Source: Sphingopyxis sp. H050
GTDB lineage: Bacteria; Pseudomonadota; Alphaproteobacteria; Sphingomonadales; Sphingomonadaceae
Length of the DNA: 64,000 bases
NCBI RefSeq assembly: GCF_001468265.1
Contig: NZ_LNRZ01000004.1
Coordinates: 248,001 to 312,000, forward strand
Reading direction: 5' to 3'
Part shown: positions 46,862-55,243 of the stretch, in pieces
Numbering within the stretch: position 1 is the stretch's first letter
Layout: each line of letters starts with the position of its first letter
Notes under the pieces: model-generated
Told to the model about the DNA's origin: nothing
Databases searched by the model: none
The model's input: the letters and a program-made list of their open reading frames with translations, nothing else
Made by a program: the position numbers and the translations under genes

Positions 46862-47614
46862 TCATTGGCGTGGCGTGTAAGCCTTGCCGTCGCCGAGGAA
46901 GCGGCGCGTCGACTCGCGTGCCTCGCGCGCGATCTGGCCCCGCTGCGCCTGCTCGACCGATTCCGCCCGGAACTGCGCCGCCATCATTTGCTGAAGCTGG
47001 AGCTGCTGCTTGGCGGTGAGCGCGAGAAGCTGGTTCGTGGCCTGCTGCGCCTGAAGCGAGCCTTCCGCGCCCTGGCTGCGCGCGACGATGTCGGCGAGCG
47101 CCTGCGTGTCGCTCCGTACGTTGTCGACGATGCGGTTCTGGACCCCCATCGTCTGGCGAAACGCGGACATCGCGGTATCGAGTTGATCGCGTGCGCGAGC
47201 CACACGCTGATCGCGGCGGAACACCTGATCGAACTCCTGCGGGTAGAGCTGGCGGAAGCGCTCGTCGAGCTGATCGATGCGGAAGTCGACGCCCTGCGCC
47301 TGGCCCATGAGCTGGTCGATCTGCTGGAGGCGCTGGCGAAGCTCCTGAAGTTGCGGGAAATCGATCCGGGACAGGTTCTTGCCCTGGTTGATCAGCATCT
47401 GCGCTTCGTTCTGGAGACTCTGGATCTGGTTGTTGATCTGGGCAAGCGTGCGCGCGGCGGTGAGCAGGTTTTGCGAATAGTTCGATGGATCGAACACACT
47501 GAGCTGGGCCGCGACGGGCGTCGAGGTCAACGCGATGCCGATACCGAGCGAGCCGACGGCGCCGAGCGCGAGAGCGGAGAGGCACGCATATTTGCGGATA
47601 GGGATACGGGGCAC
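46862..47614 (-). CDS. trbJ: TrbJ, periplasmic VirB5-like protein
   Basis: 250 residues with a signal peptide (cleavage near VAAQ) and long coiled-coil helices: YSQNLLTAARTLAQINNQIQ, QLQELRQRLQQIDQLMGQAQ and QQATNQLLALTAKQQLQLQQ. This helical pattern is TrbJ, thought to sit at the pilus tip or channel entry. Six nucleotides separate it from trbE. Confidence 0.9.
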   Translation of the reverse strand: MPRIPIRKYACLSALALGAVGSLGIGIALTSTPVAAQLSVFDPSNYSQNLLTAARTLAQINNQIQSLQNEAQMLINQGKNLSRIDFPQLQELRQRLQQIDQLMGQAQGVDFRIDQLDERFRQLYPQEFDQVFRRDQRVARARDQLDTAMSAFRQTMGVQNRIVDNVRSDTQALADIVARSQGAEGSLQAQQATNQLLALTAKQQLQLQQMMAAQFRAESVEQAQRGQIAREARESTRRFLGDGKAYTPRQ

Positions 47615-47620
47615 GGGAAA

Positions 47621-50089
47621 TTACTCCTTGTCTTCTGGGGGGCGGGCGGCAGGGTGACGCCCAAGCAGGTCGGCCGCCCAATCGAGGCCGGCTTGGGAGA
47701 GAAAGGTCGCGGCGAAGTCGGCCTGGCCCTTTTCGGCCAGCACCGCGTCTATGCGCTTCTGGCTGTCGGGATCGGACGCGCCGCACAACGCCAGCGCGAT
47801 CGGGCCTAGCCCAAGCTCGAACAGCCGGTTGCCGCGCGCTGATTGCAGATAATATTGCCGCTTGGGCGTCGCGCGGCTGACCAGTTCGATCTGGCGCGCG
47901 TTGAGACCGAAGCGGACGTAGACCGTCTGGCCCTGCGGCTCGATCGCCCGATCATTGGGCAGCAAGATGCGCTGCGGACAGCTTTCGATGATGGCCGGCG
48001 CGATCGTGCTGTCGGCGATATCGGCTAGGCTCTGTGTCGCGAACACGACGCTGACGTTCTTCTTGCGCAGCACCTTCAGCCACTCACGGATGCGCGCGGC
48101 GAACAGCGGGTGGTCGAGGAACACCCAGGCTTCATCCAGTACGAGAAGCGTCGGCCGCCCGGTGAAGCGCTCCTCGAGACGATGGAACAGGTAGGTCAGC
48201 ACGGGCGCAACGACGCCCGCCTGCCCCATCAGCGCTTCAGTCTCGAAGCACTGCACGTCGGCGATCGCTAGATCGTCTTCGGCGGCGTCGAGCAGGCGGC
48301 CGAACGATCCTTCGAGCGTATAGGGCGCGAGCGCCGATCGCAGCGGTGCCGATTGCAGCAGCAGCGACAGGCCGGTGAGCGTGCGTTCCTCGATCGGGGC
48401 GGTCGCGAGATTGGTGAGCGCCGACCAGACGGCCTCCTTGATCTCGGGTGTGACCAGTACTTTCTCATGGGCGAGCAGCGCGCCGATCCATTCGGTCGCC
48501 CAGGCGCGTGCGTTGGAGCGATCGATGTGGCGCAGCGGCTGGAAGGCGATCGTTCGCCCGCCCACGTCATCGGCATGACCGCTCTCACCGCCAAGCCCGA
48601 GCGCGTGATGCGCGCCGCCCATCGCCAGCACGGCCGCGCGCGCCGAAAATCCCTTGTCGAAGACATAGACCTGGGAGTCTGGATATCGCCGGAACTGAAG
48701 CGCGAGCATTGCGAGCAGCACCGACTTTCCGGCCCCGGTGGGTCCGACGATCAGCATATGACCGACGTCGCCGACATGCGTGCTGAGACGGAACGGCGTC
48801 GAGCCGCTGGTTTCCGCATAAAGCAGCGGCGGACCGTCGAGGTGCGGATTACGCGCCGGTCCTGCCCATACCGAGGACAGCGGCATGAGATGCGCGAGAT
48901 TCAGGGTGTGGACGATCGGTTGCCGGACGTTCGCATAGACATGGCCCGGCAGGCTCGACAGCCACGCCTCGACCACATTCATGCCCTCGCGGATGCAGGT
49001 GAAGCCGAGCCCGTTGACGATGCGCTCGACCGCGCGGACCTTTTCCTCGACGCGGGCGCGGTCGATATCGGCAACGGTGATCGTCGTCGTCAGATAGCCG
49101 AACGCGACATGATCGCCGCCGAGCGCCTGCAAGGCGAGGTCGGCATCGACCACCTTGTTGTCGGCATCGCTGTCGAGAAGCTGGACCGGCTGGTTGTAGA
49201 TGACTTCGCGCAGCAGCGCGGTGATCGACTTGCGCTTGTTGAACCACTGCCGCCGCAGGCGAGTGAGCGCTTTGGTTGCGTCGGTCTTGTCGAGCGCAAT
49301 GAAGCGCGTCACCCAGCGATAGCCAAAATCCTCATGGTTGAGTCCGTCGAGGATGCCGGGACGGCTCGCGTTCGGAAATCCGAGGATGGTGAGCGTCCGC
49401 AGATGCTCGTCGCCGAGCATCGGTTCGAGCCCGCCGGTCAGCGGCGTGTCGGCGAGCAGCCCGTCCAGATAGATGGGCGTTTCGGGCACGGCGACGACAT
49501 GGCGGCGCGCGGAGATCGCACCGTGGAGAAAGGTCAGCATTTCGCTGTCGCCGAGCGCGCGCACCTCGGGCATGAAGCCTCTGAACAGGTCAAGCGCACG
49601 ATCCGTCTCGGCGATGAAGCCGGCAAGCGCTTGTCGCCAGTCGCGGCCCTTCGCGTCGTCGCTGCGCTCGATCAGCGCTCGGCCCGCCGTGTCCGCCTGA
49701 TCGGGCGGAGGCAGGAGGGTGAGCGTCAGATAATAGCGGCTCTCGAAATGCGCGCCCGCGCTTTCGAACGCCGCGCGCCGTTCCTCATCGACCAGCCACG
49801 ACGCCGCATCGGGAAAGCTGCTGTCGGGATAACCCAGCGCTTCGCGCCGCTCGGCCTCGAAATGGAGTGCCCAGCCCGAGCCGAAGCGCTTCAGGACATT
49901 GTTCGCCCGCGCGCAGGCGGCGACAAGCTCGGCTTCGGTGGCGGATTCTAGATCGGGGCCGCGGAACCTGAGGACGCGCAAAAAGCTGCCGTCCTTGTTG
50001 AGCACCACGCCGGGCGCGACAAGCGCCGCCCATGGAAGATGATCGGCGAGCCGGTCGGCCTTCTGACGGTATTCGCGCAGATTCAGCAT
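47621..50089 (-). CDS. trbE: TrbE, VirB4-family ATPase
   Basis: 822 residues from MLNLREYRQKADRLADHL. The CagE/TrbE/VirB N-terminal domain precedes an ATPase domain with Walker A GPTGAGKS near residue 448 and Walker B LLVLDEAWVFL. It energises pilus assembly at the inner membrane. The frame continues upstream but the trbD overlap and family length support this start. It ends 6 nt before trbJ. Confidence 0.94.
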   Translation of the reverse strand: MLNLREYRQKADRLADHLPWAALVAPGVVLNKDGSFLRVLRFRGPDLESATEAELVAACARANNVLKRFGSGWALHFEAERREALGYPDSSFPDAASWLVDEERRAAFESAGAHFESRYYLTLTLLPPPDQADTAGRALIERSDDAKGRDWRQALAGFIAETDRALDLFRGFMPEVRALGDSEMLTFLHGAISARRHVVAVPETPIYLDGLLADTPLTGGLEPMLGDEHLRTLTILGFPNASRPGILDGLNHEDFGYRWVTRFIALDKTDATKALTRLRRQWFNKRKSITALLREVIYNQPVQLLDSDADNKVVDADLALQALGGDHVAFGYLTTTITVADIDRARVEEKVRAVERIVNGLGFTCIREGMNVVEAWLSSLPGHVYANVRQPIVHTLNLAHLMPLSSVWAGPARNPHLDGPPLLYAETSGSTPFRLSTHVGDVGHMLIVGPTGAGKSVLLAMLALQFRRYPDSQVYVFDKGFSARAAVLAMGGAHHALGLGGESGHADDVGGRTIAFQPLRHIDRSNARAWATEWIGALLAHEKVLVTPEIKEAVWSALTNLATAPIEERTLTGLSLLLQSAPLRSALAPYTLEGSFGRLLDAAEDDLAIADVQCFETEALMGQAGVVAPVLTYLFHRLEERFTGRPTLLVLDEAWVFLDHPLFAARIREWLKVLRKKNVSVVFATQSLADIADSTIAPAIIESCPQRILLPNDRAIEPQGQTVYVRFGLNARQIELVSRATPKRQYYLQSARGNRLFELGLGPIALALCGASDPDSQKRIDAVLAEKGQADFAATFLSQAGLDWAADLLGRHPAARPPEDKE

Positions 50090-50367
50090 GACAGATGCCC
50101 CTTCTGGCGAAGGTGGCGGACAAGGACCGGGGCGAAGTCGGGATCGCGCTTGGCGGCGAACACCGCGAGAGTGTGCCCGAACGCCCACATGGCCAGCCCG
50201 GCGATCCACTGCTGGAGACCGAGTCCGAGCGCGGCCGCGATCGTACCATTGACGATCGCGATCGCTCGCGGCGCCCCGCCAAGCAGGATCGGCTCGGCAA
50301 GCGCGCGGTGCATCGGCGCCTCGAACCCCTCGATATGGCTGGCGCCATAGGAATTTGGCGCGTTCAC
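50083..50367 (-). CDS. trbD: TrbD, VirB3-like inner-membrane protein
   Basis: 94 residues from GTG 50367, overlapping the trbC stop as GTGA. The segment GFEAPMHRALAEPILLGGAP is the TrbD/VirB3 signature, with two helices (about 31-50 and 50-70). It works with TrbE. The C-terminus overlaps the trbE start by 7 nt. Confidence 0.9.
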   Translation of the reverse strand: MNAPNSYGASHIEGFEAPMHRALAEPILLGGAPRAIAIVNGTIAAALGLGLQQWIAGLAMWAFGHTLAVFAAKRDPDFAPVLVRHLRQKGHLSC

Positions 50368-50717
50368 GAGATGAGCGCCCCGCCGCCGAAGCTGAAGAAG
50401 CTGAGGAAGAAGCTCGACGCCGCAAACGCGATCGACAGGCCGAAGATGATCTGGATGAGGCGCCGGAACCCGCCTGCCGTCTCGCCGAACGCGAGCGTCA
50501 AACCGGTGACGATGATGATGATCACCGCGACGATCTTGGCGACAGGACCCTGGACCGATTCGAGGACCTGCTGAAGCGGTTCCTCCCACGGCATGCCCGA
50601 GCCGGCGGCCTGCGCGGTGGCGGCGAGCGCAAGCCCGAGGCCGATGGCGGCGCCGGTGAGGAAGATGCTCCGACGATCGGGAATACGGGCAGGAATACGG
50701 GACAAGCGCATGGTCAT
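50364..50717 (-). CDS. trbC: TrbC, pilin (VirB2-like)
   Basis: 117 residues. A long signal region (to about AQA-AGSG) precedes two hydrophobic helices (about 62-80 and 88-108), as in cyclised or processed TrbC/VirB2 pilins. The motif GMPWEEPLQQVLESVQGPVA leads the mature part. It overlaps trbB by 4 nt. It forms the conjugative pilus subunit. Confidence 0.9.
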   Translation of the reverse strand: MTMRLSRIPARIPDRRSIFLTGAAIGLGLALAATAQAAGSGMPWEEPLQQVLESVQGPVAKIVAVIIIIVTGLTLAFGETAGGFRRLIQIIFGLSIAFAASSFFLSFFSFGGGALIS

Positions 50718-51736
50718 TCTCCTTGGGGTTCGAGGGCGTGGTCGGGAGTAAGGTCGAGGACGGCGTAGCCGCCGTCGGGATCGAGGCCGGCGACGCGCGC
50801 GATCGTGTCGACGCGGCGCGCGAGGCCGCGCCCGGCGATGAACACGATCATGTCGATGGCGTCGGCGATCAGCCGGCGCGGAACGGTGACGACGCTTTCC
50901 TGCACGAGCTGCTCGAGCCGGTAGAGCGCCGACACTGCCGAATTGGCGTGGACGGTTGCGATGCCGCCCGGATGCCCGGTGTTCCAGGCTTTGAGCATGT
51001 CGAGCGCTTCGCGCCCGCGCACCTCGCCAACGACGATGCGATCGGGGCGGAGCCGCAATGTCGAGCGGACAAGATCAGCCATCGTGACGCCGCCGGCTCC
51101 GGCAGTGCCAATCGTACGCGTGCGCAGCCCCACCACGTCGGGCGCGGCGCATTGCAACTCACGCGTGTCTTCAATGATGATGACGCGTTCGTCGAGGTGC
51201 GCCATCTCGGCGAGCAGCGCGTTGGCAAGCGTCGTCTTGCCCGAACTGGTGCCACCCGCGACCAGGATGTTCTTGCGCTCGACCACGGCCATCGACAGCA
51301 GTCGCGCCGTGTCGGCGGGCATGATGCCGTCCCGCACATAGTCGAGCAAAGTGTAGATGCGCGCCGCGGGCTTGCGGATCGAGAAGCACGGCGCGAGGCT
51401 GACCGGCGGCAGGATACCCTCGAACCGCTCGCCCGCGCCTTCGCCGTGCGGTGGCAGCTCGGCTGACACGATCGGCGCATTGCCATGAACCTCTGTCCGT
51501 GCGTGGCTGGCAACCAGGCGGATGATCCGCTCGACCTGCGCGGGCTCATATTTGGTGCCGGTATCGATCCGGCCTTCGCCGAGTCGATCAAGGCGCAACA
51601 CGCCGTCCGGGTTCACCATGATCTCGATGACCACCGGATCGGCCAGCGCTGCGGCGATGGTCGGCCCCATCGCGGTGCGCAGCATCGCGCGCCGACGCCC
51701 TGCGGAATTATCGGAGCCGAAAAGCGTGTCGCTCAT
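50714..51736 (-). CDS. trbB: TrbB, VirB11-family secretion ATPase
   Basis: 340 residues. VirB11/PulE family ATPase with Walker A VAGGTSSGKTTLANALLAEM, Asp box IIIEDTRELQC and the Walker B/His-box stretch RPDRIVVGEVRGREALDML. It powers pilus and DNA-transfer steps at the cytoplasmic side. It overlaps the CopG-like gene by 4 nt at its start. Confidence 0.94.
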   Translation of the reverse strand: MSDTLFGSDNSAGRRRAMLRTAMGPTIAAALADPVVIEIMVNPDGVLRLDRLGEGRIDTGTKYEPAQVERIIRLVASHARTEVHGNAPIVSAELPPHGEGAGERFEGILPPVSLAPCFSIRKPAARIYTLLDYVRDGIMPADTARLLSMAVVERKNILVAGGTSSGKTTLANALLAEMAHLDERVIIIEDTRELQCAAPDVVGLRTRTIGTAGAGGVTMADLVRSTLRLRPDRIVVGEVRGREALDMLKAWNTGHPGGIATVHANSAVSALYRLEQLVQESVVTVPRRLIADAIDMIVFIAGRGLARRVDTIARVAGLDPDGGYAVLDLTPDHALEPQGE

Positions 51737-52158
51737 CGCCCACCTCCATTGTCTTTCGCGGAGGCAGCAAGCGTGCGCTGGCCGCTGGCGAGCGCTTCGC
51801 CGACGCGGGCAATGAACGCCTCGAAGCGGTCTCGGCCGATCGCACGCGCCGCTTCGTCGGCTTCGGCCAAAGGGGCCTGCACCATCAGTTCATAGCGGAT
51901 GAACAGCGCCAGGCTCTCGAGCAGCACATGCCCGTCACGCTCGACACGCCCCAGCGCGAGCGACATGCGATCGAGCCGCTGGCTGAACTTGTTCTCCAGC
52001 TCGCTCGCCGCCTGCCGGTTGAGCCAGGCGGTGAGCGCGTCGGTGAGGATCGCCGATTTGGACGCGCCGGGCTGGCTCGCCAGCGCCTCGAAGCGGTGGC
52101 TCAGATCTTCGGGCAGGAAGAGCTGGTAGCGGACGCGGTTGGGTTTGATCGCGGCCAT
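51733..52158 (-). CDS. CopG/ribbon-helix-helix protein between traG and trbB
   Basis: 141 residues. The N-terminal part (about 8-50) has an RHH-like strand and helix: RYQLFLPEDLSHRFEALASQ, then GASKSAILTDALTAWLNRQA. The rest is helical. Homologues lie at this exact position in trb-type elements and are expected to autoregulate the transfer operon. Two nucleotides separate it from traG. Confidence 0.8.
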   Translation of the reverse strand: MAAIKPNRVRYQLFLPEDLSHRFEALASQPGASKSAILTDALTAWLNRQAASELENKFSQRLDRMSLALGRVERDGHVLLESLALFIRYELMVQAPLAEADEAARAIGRDRFEAFIARVGEALASGQRTLAASAKDNGGGR

Positions 52159-52160
52159 TG

Positions 52161-54206
52161 TCAGAAGTCCGGCAGCATGTCGGCGCTGCGACCCTGATTG
52201 ATCGCGTGAGCGCGGATCAGCGTGCCGGTGGCGCCGGCGCGGTCCATCGCGTGCTTGTCGGCGATCGTGTCGGTGTCGTCGCTGTCCAGGCCGAGCAGGT
52301 CGAGCTGCTTTGGCGGCTCGGGTTTTTTGGCGGGTTCTTCGCCGAGGCCGGGGTGGCGCTGCTGTTGCAAGCCGCCGTCCTCATCCGCCTTCGCATCGTC
52401 ATCGGGCTTGCCGAGCCGGGTATCGGGCGCGCGGACCAGTCCGCTCCAGTCGTTGGGGCGTGCCTGCGGCCGGTCGGGATAGTCTCCGGGCGCGGGCTGC
52501 GGCGGCGGTGCGATCCGCTCGCGGAAATTGCGGTCCTCGTAATAGCGCAGCTTCCTCGCGCGGATCGGGGCCATGCCGGAGACAAGGACAAGCTCATCCT
52601 TGGGCGGGAGCTGCATCACCTCGCCGGTGGTCAGGAGTGGCCGGGCGGTCTCCTGCCGGCTGACCATGACGTGCGCCAGCCAGGGCGCGAGCCGGTGGCC
52701 GGCATAGTTGCGCATCGCGCGCTGTTCGGTGGCGATGCCGAGCGCGTCCGAAATCCGCCGCGCCGTGCGCTCGTCGTTGGTCGCAAACGCGACGCGGACA
52801 TGGCAGTTGTCGAGGATCGAGTTGTGCTCGCCATAAGCCTTCTCGATCTGGTTCAAGGACTGCGCGATCAGGAAGGCGCGCACTCCATAGCCCGCGAGAA
52901 AGGCAAGACTGGTCTCGAAGAAGTCGAGCCGCCCCAATGCCGGGAACTCGTCGAGCATCATCAGGAGCTTGTGCTTGCCCGCCCTGGCGGGATCGGCATC
53001 GAGCTTTTCGGTGAGGCGGCGGCCGATCTGGTTGAGCACCAACCGCACCAGCGGCTTGGTGCGGCTGATGTCCGATGGCGGGATGACAAGGTAGAGCGAG
53101 ACCGGATGGCCGGCCTCGACGAGATCGGCGATCCGCCAGTCGCAGCGCGATGTCACCGCGGCGACGGTCGGGTCGCGATAGAGCCCGAGAAACGACATTG
53201 CGGTGGAGAGGACGCCGCTGCGCTCGTTCTCGCTCTTGTTGAGCACCTCGCGCGCCGCCGAGGCGACGACGGGATGGATCTGCGGCGCATCCTTCGTGCC
53301 GAGGTGATTGGTGGTCATCATCCGCCGGAGCGTGGCGGTGAACGGCCGCTGCGGGTCCGACAGGAATGTGGCTACCCGTGCGAGCGTCTTTTCTTCCTCC
53401 GCATAAAGGACGTGGAGGATCGCGCCGACCAGGAGCGAATGGGAGGTTTTCTCCCAGTGGTTGCGCCGTTCGAGCGCGCCTTCGGGATCGACCAGGATGT
53501 CGGCGATGTTCTGGACGTCGCGGACCTCATGCTCGCCGCGCCGGACCTCCAGCAGCGGGTTGTATTTGGCGGAAGCGGGATCGGTCGGATTGAACAGCAG
53601 GACGTGGGAGAAGCGCGCGCGCCAGCCGGCGGTGAGCTGCCAGTTCTCGCCCTTGATGTCGTGAACCACGGCGCTGCCGGTCCAGCCAAGCAGTGTCGGT
53701 ATGACCAGCCCGACGCCCTTGCCCGAACGGGTTGGCGCGAACGCCATGATATGTTCGGGGCCGTCATGCCGGAGATAGCGGCCGCGCGAGCGGCCCAGGA
53801 ATACGCCGGCATCACCGTAAAGGCCGGCCCGCTCGATCTCGTTCGGCCTGGCCCAGCGCGCCGAACCATAGGTGGTGACGTGACGCGACTGCCGCGCGCG
53901 CCAGAGCGAGCCTGCGATCGCCGCGCCGCAGCCGATGAAACCGCTCGCGCCGGCGAGCGCGCCGGCCTTGTCGAAAACATGCGGCGCATAGGCATCGTAG
54001 TGATACCACCAGGGGAAGAGCGCCCAGGGACGATAGACCGGCGTGCTTCCAGCCATGAACCAGGCCGGACCAAGTTCGGGCTGGTAGGCGAGCATCGCCG
54101 CCGCCCATTGGGTCGCCGCCCAGAGGCCCGCGATCACGATTGCGAACACGACAAGGATCTGGCCGATGAGCAATTTGGTCGGGGTCACGTTGAAGCTCCC
54201 GCCCAT
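52161..54206 (-). CDS. traG: TraG/VirD4 type IV coupling protein
   Basis: 681 residues. Two N-terminal helices (about 10-35 and 70-95) and the VirD4 ATPase core with Walker A APTRSGKGVGLVIPTLLGW and Walker B MMLDEFPALGRLDFFE. It recruits the relaxase-DNA complex to the secretion channel. It is the first gene of the long minus-strand traG-copG-trb unit. The divergent gap upstream (54207-54530) probably has its promoter. Confidence 0.93.
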   Translation of the reverse strand: MGGSFNVTPTKLLIGQILVVFAIVIAGLWAATQWAAAMLAYQPELGPAWFMAGSTPVYRPWALFPWWYHYDAYAPHVFDKAGALAGASGFIGCGAAIAGSLWRARQSRHVTTYGSARWARPNEIERAGLYGDAGVFLGRSRGRYLRHDGPEHIMAFAPTRSGKGVGLVIPTLLGWTGSAVVHDIKGENWQLTAGWRARFSHVLLFNPTDPASAKYNPLLEVRRGEHEVRDVQNIADILVDPEGALERRNHWEKTSHSLLVGAILHVLYAEEEKTLARVATFLSDPQRPFTATLRRMMTTNHLGTKDAPQIHPVVASAAREVLNKSENERSGVLSTAMSFLGLYRDPTVAAVTSRCDWRIADLVEAGHPVSLYLVIPPSDISRTKPLVRLVLNQIGRRLTEKLDADPARAGKHKLLMMLDEFPALGRLDFFETSLAFLAGYGVRAFLIAQSLNQIEKAYGEHNSILDNCHVRVAFATNDERTARRISDALGIATEQRAMRNYAGHRLAPWLAHVMVSRQETARPLLTTGEVMQLPPKDELVLVSGMAPIRARKLRYYEDRNFRERIAPPPQPAPGDYPDRPQARPNDWSGLVRAPDTRLGKPDDDAKADEDGGLQQQRHPGLGEEPAKKPEPPKQLDLLGLDSDDTDTIADKHAMDRAGATGTLIRAHAINQGRSADMLPDF

Positions 54207-54530
54207 ACCGCCGGATGCGGTCGGGGCGCGGCTTCAAGACTCGGCTATGGGCCGCCCGAAATGAACGGAGCCGCTGGGGGCTGGTGGGTGACCGAAGGAG
54301 ATCACTCGTCGGCGACTGACTCAATATTCCAGCTCTGTTCTTTTGATCGAGCTATGACCCGAGTTGATGATTCTGCCCTGTCGTTGTCCCTCGAGGTGGC
54401 ACTGACCACCACACCGCACCGCCGATGACCCGCTACACCCTGCAAAAATCCGAGCTGCAAATTCGGGCTTGCGTGTCGGATTATCAGACATTATATCGCA
54501 TTTAATGTAGTGAAATCGTGCGAGGCATGC
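54207..54530. promoter_or_regulatory. Divergent promoter region, traG / cargo operon
   Basis: This 324-nt gap separates traG (minus) from the ACP-like operon (plus). Near its right end an inverted repeat ACATTA-N9-TAATGT (54488-54508) lies 22 nt before the ATG and overlaps A/T-rich sequence (TTATATC, TTTAATG) suitable for a -10 element. I infer it is the operator of the XRE regulator in the operon. Nothing else is recognisable. Confidence 0.45.
54488..54508. promoter_or_regulatory. Inverted-repeat operator candidate for the XRE regulator
   Basis: ACATTA and TAATGT form a perfect 6-bp inverted repeat with a 9-nt spacer, ending 22 nt before the first ATG of the operon. The position would block transcription or start. 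XRE proteins often bind such sites on their own operon. Confidence 0.45.
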
Positions 54531-54869
54531 ATGGCGACAATCGCTCCTCCGCAGCCCGCGGCAACCGCGTTTCCCAAAGCCGACGCCATTAGGGCGTTGG
54601 TCGACGAACTGCTGCAAGTGGCCAGGGCTGAGGCACAGGTGCGCGGAATTGCCCTGCCTCCGGAAAACCCGAAGATCATCCAGGCGCCCGTGCCACTCGA
54701 CTCCTTGTCCGTGGTCGACACGCTTTGCGCGGTGGAGCAGGTCCTCGACATCGAGCTTCGCGACAGCATCGTCCGCACCGGCGGCTACAATTCGATCGAG
54801 AAGGCGATTGACGACCTCCTCCCTAAGATCGAACGCGTCTGGGTTAAGAAGAAAGGGTCGAAGCCATGA
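54531..54869 (+). CDS. Acyl-carrier-protein-like protein
   Basis: 112 residues from MATIAPPQPA (ATG 54531, GAGG upstream; a GTG at 54510 is an alternative). A helical N-terminus precedes PLDSLSVVDTLCAVEQVLDI, where DSL (Ser58) is placed like the phosphopantetheine serine of acyl carrier proteins, followed by ELRDSIVRTGGYNSIEKAID. No acyl-activating enzyme is nearby. It could be a true carrier protein or only share the helical fold. It overlaps the XRE gene by 4 nt. Confidence 0.6.
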   Translation: MATIAPPQPAATAFPKADAIRALVDELLQVARAEAQVRGIALPPENPKIIQAPVPLDSLSVVDTLCAVEQVLDIELRDSIVRTGGYNSIEKAIDDLLPKIERVWVKKKGSKP

Positions 54870-55240
54870 CCAATCTCGCACTCCGCCAGGAAGGCGACGA
54901 GCAGGAGCGGCGGCGCTTGGGCGACCGTCTGCGCGAAGCACGGAAATATCTCGGCCTCAAGCAGGAAGAAGTTGCTGCCTATCTCAAGATTCCCCGGACC
55001 GCGCTTACCGATATCGAGAATGGCCAGCGCCGCGTTGAAGCGATCGAACTGACGCGGCTTGCCCGTCTTTACCGCCAGTCGGTGGCCTATTTTACCGGCG
55101 AAGACGAGGCCTCCGCGAGCCTTCCCGCCGATGTCGCCCATCTGGCGCGACGCGTTGCGGCCTTGTCGACTGAGGACCGGGCCGAGCTGAGCCGGTTTGC
55201 CGAATATCTCCGCTCGCGGTCTGGCGGCGAACGGAGCTGA
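54866..55240 (+). CDS. XRE-family HTH regulator
   Basis: 124 residues. A Cro/C1-type HTH covers about residues 17-70: LGDRLREARKYLGLKQEEVA, then AYLKIPRTALTDIENGQRRV. A helical C-terminus follows (VAALSTEDRAELSRFAEYLR). It overlaps the ACP-like gene (ATGA) and sits 3 nt before the M78 peptidase gene. XRE plus ImmA/IrrE pairs are a well-known repressor/anti-repressor arrangement in which the peptidase cleaves or inactivates the regulator. Confidence 0.9.
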   Translation: MTNLALRQEGDEQERRRLGDRLREARKYLGLKQEEVAAYLKIPRTALTDIENGQRRVEAIELTRLARLYRQSVAYFTGEDEASASLPADVAHLARRVAALSTEDRAELSRFAEYLRSRSGGERS

Positions 55241-55243
55241 TCG

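Noticed and set aside
48353..49951. 532-codon plus-strand ORF across trbE
   Set aside because: Antisense to trbE, Arg-rich and without domains.
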